11,132 nt of DNA from Dunaliella salina (taxonomy: Eukaryota > Chlorophyta > Chlorophyceae > Chlamydomonadales > Dunaliellaceae), in assembly GCA_002284615.2 (NCBI GenBank), contig MU069821.1, positions 260,267 through 271,398 on the forward strand. Reading direction: 5' to 3'. The notes under the pieces are model-generated. The model was not told where the DNA came from, did not search any database, and saw only the letters and a list, made by a program, of their open reading frames with translations. A program made the translations under genes and the position numbers. Position 1 is the first letter of the stretch; each line of letters begins with the position of its first letter. Shown piece by piece: positions 7,574-11,132 of the stretch.

Positions 7574-7803
7574 GTCTGTGCACGTATGACAATGGTCTCT
7601 GTGGTGCAGGCACTCACAACAATCTTTTCCATGATGCAGGTCGCAATGACAACGCCTCTCCTGGTGCAAACATTAGTGACAGTCGTTCCCAAGATGCAGG
7701 CTGCCGAGACAACGCCTCCCCTGGTGCAGGCGCGCTTGACAATAATTTCCATGGTGCAGGCTGCAATGGCAACACTTTCCCTAGTGCAGGCACCTATGAT
7801 TGG
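7574..7803. repeat. 30-bp repeat, about eight copies with exact period
   Basis: The word (A/G)TGCAGG (TGCAAA in one unit) starts at 7604, 7634, 7664, 7694, 7724, 7754 and 7784, always exactly 30 bp apart. A weaker copy precedes it at 7574. Alternate units resemble each other more (TGACAACGCCT type against TGACAATAATT type), so the higher-order unit is 60 bp. No indel is present, so both strands stay open. The plus strand reads MQAAMTT.PLVQA-like 10-residue repeats and the minus strand reads ACT(R/M)E..V..-like repeats with a Cys every ten residues. Neither frame has an ATG-led gene structure around it. The plus frame starts with TTG at 7544 and stops at 7811-7813. Confidence 0.92.
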
Positions 7804-7813
7804 ATTGGTTTGA

Positions 7814-7822
<9 letters not shown>

Positions 7823-7886
<64 letters not shown>
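7823..7886. repeat. (CA)32 microsatellite
   Basis: This is an uninterrupted CA tract of 64 bp preceded by acacgcgcg, a short CG-rich edge like the one at the window start. It directly follows the 30-bp array. The tract inflates the minus-strand Cys-Val open frame that enters the array. Confidence 0.97.
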
Positions 7887-7887
<1 letters not shown>

Positions 7888-7921
7888 GCAGCCCCTGCCT
7901 TTGCCTGTACCTTCCTTGCTG

Positions 7922-7938
7922 AGGTTTTTTAAAAACCT
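7922..7938. repeat. Perfect inverted repeat, 8-bp arms
   Basis: AGGTTTTT, one central T, then AAAAACCT. The symmetrical AT-rich palindrome could form a small cruciform or hairpin. It stands alone with no gene next to it, so I assign no function. Confidence 0.6.
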
Positions 7939-8062
7939 GAATGGGCAACATGCTTGATTGCAAAGGGTGCTTTGGTGGAGGTTCCAAGTTCTGCATATTG
8001 GGCTCTAATACACTCCAAGGTTCAGGGTGTGATTTCTGCAGCCCGCCCCCTTGCATTAAATG

Positions 8063-8290
8063 GATTGAATGCAAGGAAGGATGAATGAATGAATGAATGA
8101 ATGAATGAATGAATGAATGAATGAATGAATGAATGAATGAATGCATGAATGTGGGATATCAGTTTTGCAACCTGTACCTGAATGCAAGGGAGGATGAATT
8201 AATGAATGCAAGAATTAAAAAAAATAATAATAAATGAAATGAGAATGAGTGCGTTGTCAGTTTTGCAATCCGCACCTGAATGCAAGGGAG
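8063..8290. repeat. Three copies of a repeat of about 98 bp
   Basis: TGAATGCAAGGGAGGATGA occurs near 8178 and 8278, and a related GAATGCAAGGAAGGATGAA near 8067. Copies two and three share a longer lead-in, TCAGTTTTGCAA, at 8159 and 8257, a period of 98 bp. Copy one carries the long tetranucleotide expansion, copy two has a short interrupted version (GGATGAATTAATGAATGC), and copy three has none (GGATGACCAG). Confidence 0.85.
8081..8143. repeat. (ATGA)n tetranucleotide microsatellite, about 16 units
   Basis: This is an uninterrupted ATGA/GAAT tract of 63 bp, followed by gcatgaatg. It sits exactly where the surrounding 98-bp repeat carries GGATGAATGA, so it most likely arose by slippage from that seed. 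The His-Ser-Phe-Ile frame on the minus strand is an artefact. Confidence 0.97.
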
Positions 8291-8595
8291 GATGACCAGC
8301 AACTCCATGGCAAAGTGTGGTAGCTCAAACATCATGCTGCTGCACTCCGCTCCCCACTGCAGCAGCCACAGCCAGAATCTTTGTTTTCAGTGATTCAGAT
8401 GAATGAGCCACAGTCAGCACATCTTTCTTTTTTAAAGCGATCCAGATGAAGGAGCCATGAGTGAAGGTGCTGAAACACTTCAGGAAGTACAAGCTGCTGC
8501 AGCCCCAATCTCTGCTGCAGAAGCCAGGCACAATGCTTATACCCATGGCCTAACAACATGTGCATTGTGAGCAAATGCAGGGTTACTCTTTTTTT

Positions 8596-8598
<3 letters not shown>
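8291..8598. other. Spacer, no gene seen
   Basis: The sequence contains loosely related phrases, for example ATTCAGATGAATGAGCCA near 8393 and ATCCAGATGAAGGAGCCA near 8440, about 46 bp apart, suggesting another decayed duplication. No exon or RNA gene is supported. Confidence 0.4.

Positions 8599-8685
<87 letters not shown>
8599..8685. repeat. (CA)n microsatellite, 87 bp
   Basis: This is an uninterrupted CA tract preceded by a T-rich run (ctttttttctg) and followed by gtgttacacacag. It is the first and longest of three closely spaced CA tracts. Confidence 0.97.
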
Positions 8686-8688
<3 letters not shown>

Positions 8689-8718
8689 TTACACACAGAA
8701 ACACACACATACAGAGTG

Positions 8719-8719
<1 letters not shown>

Positions 8720-8770
<51 letters not shown>
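8720..8770. repeat. (CA)n microsatellite, 51 bp
   Basis: This is an uninterrupted CA tract entered through agtgtcac, the same word that leads into the next tract at 8807, and exited through gtatggcc. It is the middle tract of the cluster. Confidence 0.97.
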
Positions 8771-8772
<2 letters not shown>

Positions 8773-8805
8773 ATGGCCAAGACGGATGTACGGTACAGCA
8801 CAGTG

Positions 8806-8806
<1 letters not shown>

Positions 8807-8855
<49 letters not shown>

Positions 8856-8868
8856 CACACACACACAC
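8807..8868. repeat. Interrupted (CA)n microsatellite
   Basis: A 47-bp CA tract (8807-8853) is followed by a single G at 8854 and a further 14 bp of AC (8855-8868). It is entered through agtgtcac like the previous tract. Confidence 0.97.
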
Positions 8869-9019
8869 TCACACCGCAGGAACAGAGGATCCTGGTGTAC
8901 TGCCTGCTACGTTTTTGCCAACTCCTGTGCACGCTCTTCATTTTAGGGCCCCGCACTGTCAATTGAGCATGTATGCTGGCAGGTGCTGCCTCACACTACC
9001 TTCTAATCCCTAAAATTAG

Positions 9020-10060
9020 CCACTACCAGATGAGCATCAAACAGATGCCAACCACATGCAACAAGACACCCTTGACTCCCCCCAACAAGCTGCCTTCTGC
9101 TCCAGCAACTCAGCCACCATGAGACGAGCTTCAAGCAGATGCAAATACGCACAAAAACATAACTTTCATCTCGCAGGCTGAGTGGCTGCGGGCAACCTTC
9201 ATCTTGCCCTCAGCAGCTCAGCCTTCAAGACGAGATTACCACACACTTGATGCACTATGGCTGTCCTTTGACCTGAACAGCACCTACCTTTTGCTCCCAG
9301 CGATTCAGCCAGTACGGGATAAGCCTCCAGCAGATGCTGACCACTGCCTCCCGTGTCACCACTTCTTCGCCTGCACGAAATGTAAGCAGCACAGCTCCGG
9401 TAAAAGGTTCAGCCAGTATGGGATGAGCCCCCGTCAGATGCTGACCACTGGTTCCCGCGTCGCTACTTCATTGCCTGCACAAAACACAGGTAGCATGGCT
9501 CCGATATAAGATTCAGCCAGTATGGGACGAGCCTCCAGCAGATGCTGACCACTGGTTCCCGCGTCACTACTTCTTCGCCTGCACGAAATACAGGTGGCAT
9601 GGCTCTGGTATAAGAACCAGCTAGTATGGGATGAGCCTCCATCAGACGCTGACCACTGGTTCCCGCGTCGCTATTTCTTTGCCTGCACAAAATACAGGTG
9701 GCATGGCTCTGGTATAACAAACAGCTAGTATGGGATGAGTCTCCAGCAGATGCTGACCACTGGTTCCCGCATCGCTGCTTCTTTGCCTGCATGAAATACA
9801 GGTGGCATGGCCCTGGTTTATGATCAGCTAATATGGCAGTATGAGCCTTCAGTAGATGCAAACCACTGCTTCATGCGTCGCTACTTCTTCGCCTGCACAA
9901 AATACAGGTGGCATGGCTTGGGTTCAAAACATCCGCTGTAAGGAACTAGCTGACCGCGCAAAATACAAGCCGCTGGGGTTCTGAATTCCAGTATATGTGA
10001 CTAGCTGACAAGAACAAGATGCTTGCTGGCTGTCGCTGCCTCCCCGCCTGCACAAAGAAC
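9020..10060. repeat. 104-bp satellite, six good copies flanked by decayed ones
   Basis: The anchor AGATGCTGACCACTG and its variants starts at 9332, 9436, 9540, 9644, 9748 and 9854, giving periods of 104, 104, 104, 104 and 106 bp. Each unit reads roughly TTCAGCCAGTATGGGATGAG, CCTCCAGCAGATGCTGACCA, CTGGTTCCCGCGTCGCTACT, TCTTCGCCTGCACAAAATAC, then AGGTGGCATGGCTCTGGTAT. Weaker copies lie upstream (AGATGCCAACC at 9043, AGATGCAAATA at 9137) and downstream (to about 10060, ending CGCCTGCACAAA). Because 104 is not a multiple of three, successive copies in the minus-strand open frame at 9463-9861 are read in three different phases. The array is therefore a non-coding satellite. Confidence 0.93.
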
Positions 10061-11051
10061 ACACTGCCTGAAAAAAAAGCGTGCAGCGAAATCAGTGTGT
10101 TATGTAGGTGAACAAGTCGCACAACAGACATGGCCGACCAGGCCCGCGCGCAGCAGTAAGCTGCATAGTCTGGAGGCAAGGAACAGCAGCTGCTTGGTTG
10201 CCTATGTAACTATCAAGAAAGTTTTGTTTAAATGAAGGGAATAAGAGAAGGCATGGTTTTGGTTTTGGGCCTCTCATAAATAAAGCGCGAAGGCCTTCTG
10301 ACCAACTTCCCCCCTTCCTTTTCTCCTTCAAACGAAAGGGGTACAGACCTGCACCTCTTGTAACTCTCCATGTTACCTGCACTCATCATGACCCCAAAGT
10401 CAACTAGGCAGCAATGCAAGGTCCATGTCAATTGCAAATGCTGATGCATGCATATGCGGCACCATTTCCTTCACACCTGTCGCTGCTCAAACACCTGTGC
10501 ATGTAAAACTTGCCTCCTTGTCGTTCGGTGCGAACGAGCGAATGGACAGGACATCCCTTTCAACCACTTGTGCCGATGGTGTGCCAGGCAACAGGGCTTG
10601 AGTTGAGGATTCTGAAAAAGCATTAGAATTTAGACCCAGGAGGGAAGATCCCCAAGGCTAGACCTTCACCCACACGCCCAAACTGCCTTGGACCTAGCCC
10701 TTGAGACTAATATTTGAGTTCAGGACTGATGGAGTCTACTCTTCAAATCAATTGGCCAATTTATGTCCGGAAGTCTGAAACAAAAGAAGTGTGTATGGAT
10801 CAAAAATGCAGCTGAGGAAAACAAGCTACAGTCAGACTCAACACCAGCAGCGCGAGAAATGCAAACTGGAATTAGGAGGTGACTCTGCCATCATATTACT
10901 GGGTATGGCAAGCACTAAATGCAATGAAAACATGATCACACCTCTTATCAACCCCAATTGGTCCTTCCAAACAAAAAGCAGAGCCACTAGCATGAAATTT
11001 AAGCACGTTGCTCCAGCTGCACAACCCAGATGCGTTAAACAACATGAAGGC

Positions 11052-11052
<1 letters not shown>
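10061..11052. other. About 1 kb without a recognised gene
   Basis: Only short open frames are present and none has a recognisable domain. A small perfect hairpin lies at 10521-10537 (TCGTTCG, loop GTG, CGAACGA). An imperfect inverted repeat lies around 10652-10701 (CCAAGGCTAG against CCTTGG...CTAGCC). AATAAA occurs near 10278 but nothing upstream looks like a gene end. No tandem repeat was noticed. Confidence 0.45.

Positions 11053-11132
<80 letters not shown>
11053..11132. repeat. (AC)40 microsatellite running off the window
   Basis: This is an uninterrupted AC tract from 11053 to the last base, so its true length is unknown. With the TG tract at position 1, both window ends lie inside dinucleotide repeats of opposite orientation. 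Confidence 0.97.

Noticed and set aside
7574..7803. CRISPR-like array
   Set aside because: The period is regular, but the units are contiguous and diverged, with no identical repeat alternating with unique spacers. The context is eukaryotic.
7781..8146. His-Ser-Phe-Ile repeat open frame on the minus strand
   Set aside because: It is produced entirely by the (ATGA)n microsatellite.
8537..8962. Poly(Cys-Val) and poly(Thr-His) open frames over the CA tracts
   Set aside because: Dinucleotide repeats contain no stop codon in any frame, so the openness is meaningless.
9463..9861. 132-codon minus-strand open frame
   Set aside because: It reads consecutive 104-bp satellite units in three different phases, so it cannot be a conserved protein.
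9915..9930. tRNA B-box-like word GGTTCAAAAC
   Set aside because: It lies inside the 104-bp satellite, no matching A-box or cloverleaf arms were found, and the trailing bases do not fit the B-box consensus.
10278..10283. AATAAA polyadenylation signal
   Set aside because: No coding region ends upstream of it, and the likely lineage uses TGTAA, so it is probably chance.

Overview
The window looks like nuclear DNA of a eukaryote and is dominated by tandem repeats. The best guess is a green alga of the Chlamydomonadales, for example a Dunaliella-like genome. This rests on long (TG)n/(CA)n tracts, abundant CTG/CAG runs coding Gln- and Ala-rich protein, Pro/Ser repeat coding potential, TGTAA-type (chlorophyte) polyadenylation signals, moderate GC and very low gene density. 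The assignment is an inference from style; no conserved marker gene is present. There is no operon, prokaryotic signal, RNA gene, CRISPR array or recognisable transposase or reverse transcriptase.

Layout. 1-78: compound (TG)29(CG)10. 413-724: 26 copies of a 12-bp minisatellite, open as a Pro-Ser-Ala-Ser repeat. 967-1112: a duplicated unit of about 91 bp. 1575-2440: nested satellite with units of 223, 219, 164 and 104 bp. 2526-3065: decayed array built on a motif of about 21 bp. 3066-4136: no gene seen. 4137-4150: C14. 4633-6279, minus strand: the only convincing coding region, an Ala/Pro/Gln-rich low-complexity protein or exon of up to 548 residues. 6429-6514: (AC)43. 6605-6910: 61-bp tandem repeat, five copies. 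7179-7242: 32-bp duplication. 7574-7803: exact-period 30-bp repeat, eight copies. 7823-7886: (CA)32. 8063-8290: three dispersed copies of a repeat of about 98 bp, one carrying an expanded (ATGA)n. 8599-8868: three (CA)n tracts. 9020-10060: 104-bp satellite. 10061-11052: nothing recognised. 11053-11132: (AC)40 running off the window end.

The one gene candidate has no recognised family. Its reading frame is supported by internal protein repeats whose DNA copies differ almost only at synonymous third positions. Its ends are uncertain. The 5' part overlaps a DNA duplication that is out of frame with itself. The 3' end runs into a good splice donor (AAG|GTGTGT), so the ORF may be one exon of a larger gene.

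Nothing here amounts to a clear new biological system. The points most worth checking are the gene's true structure and the unusual density of unrelated tandem-repeat families in 11 kb.
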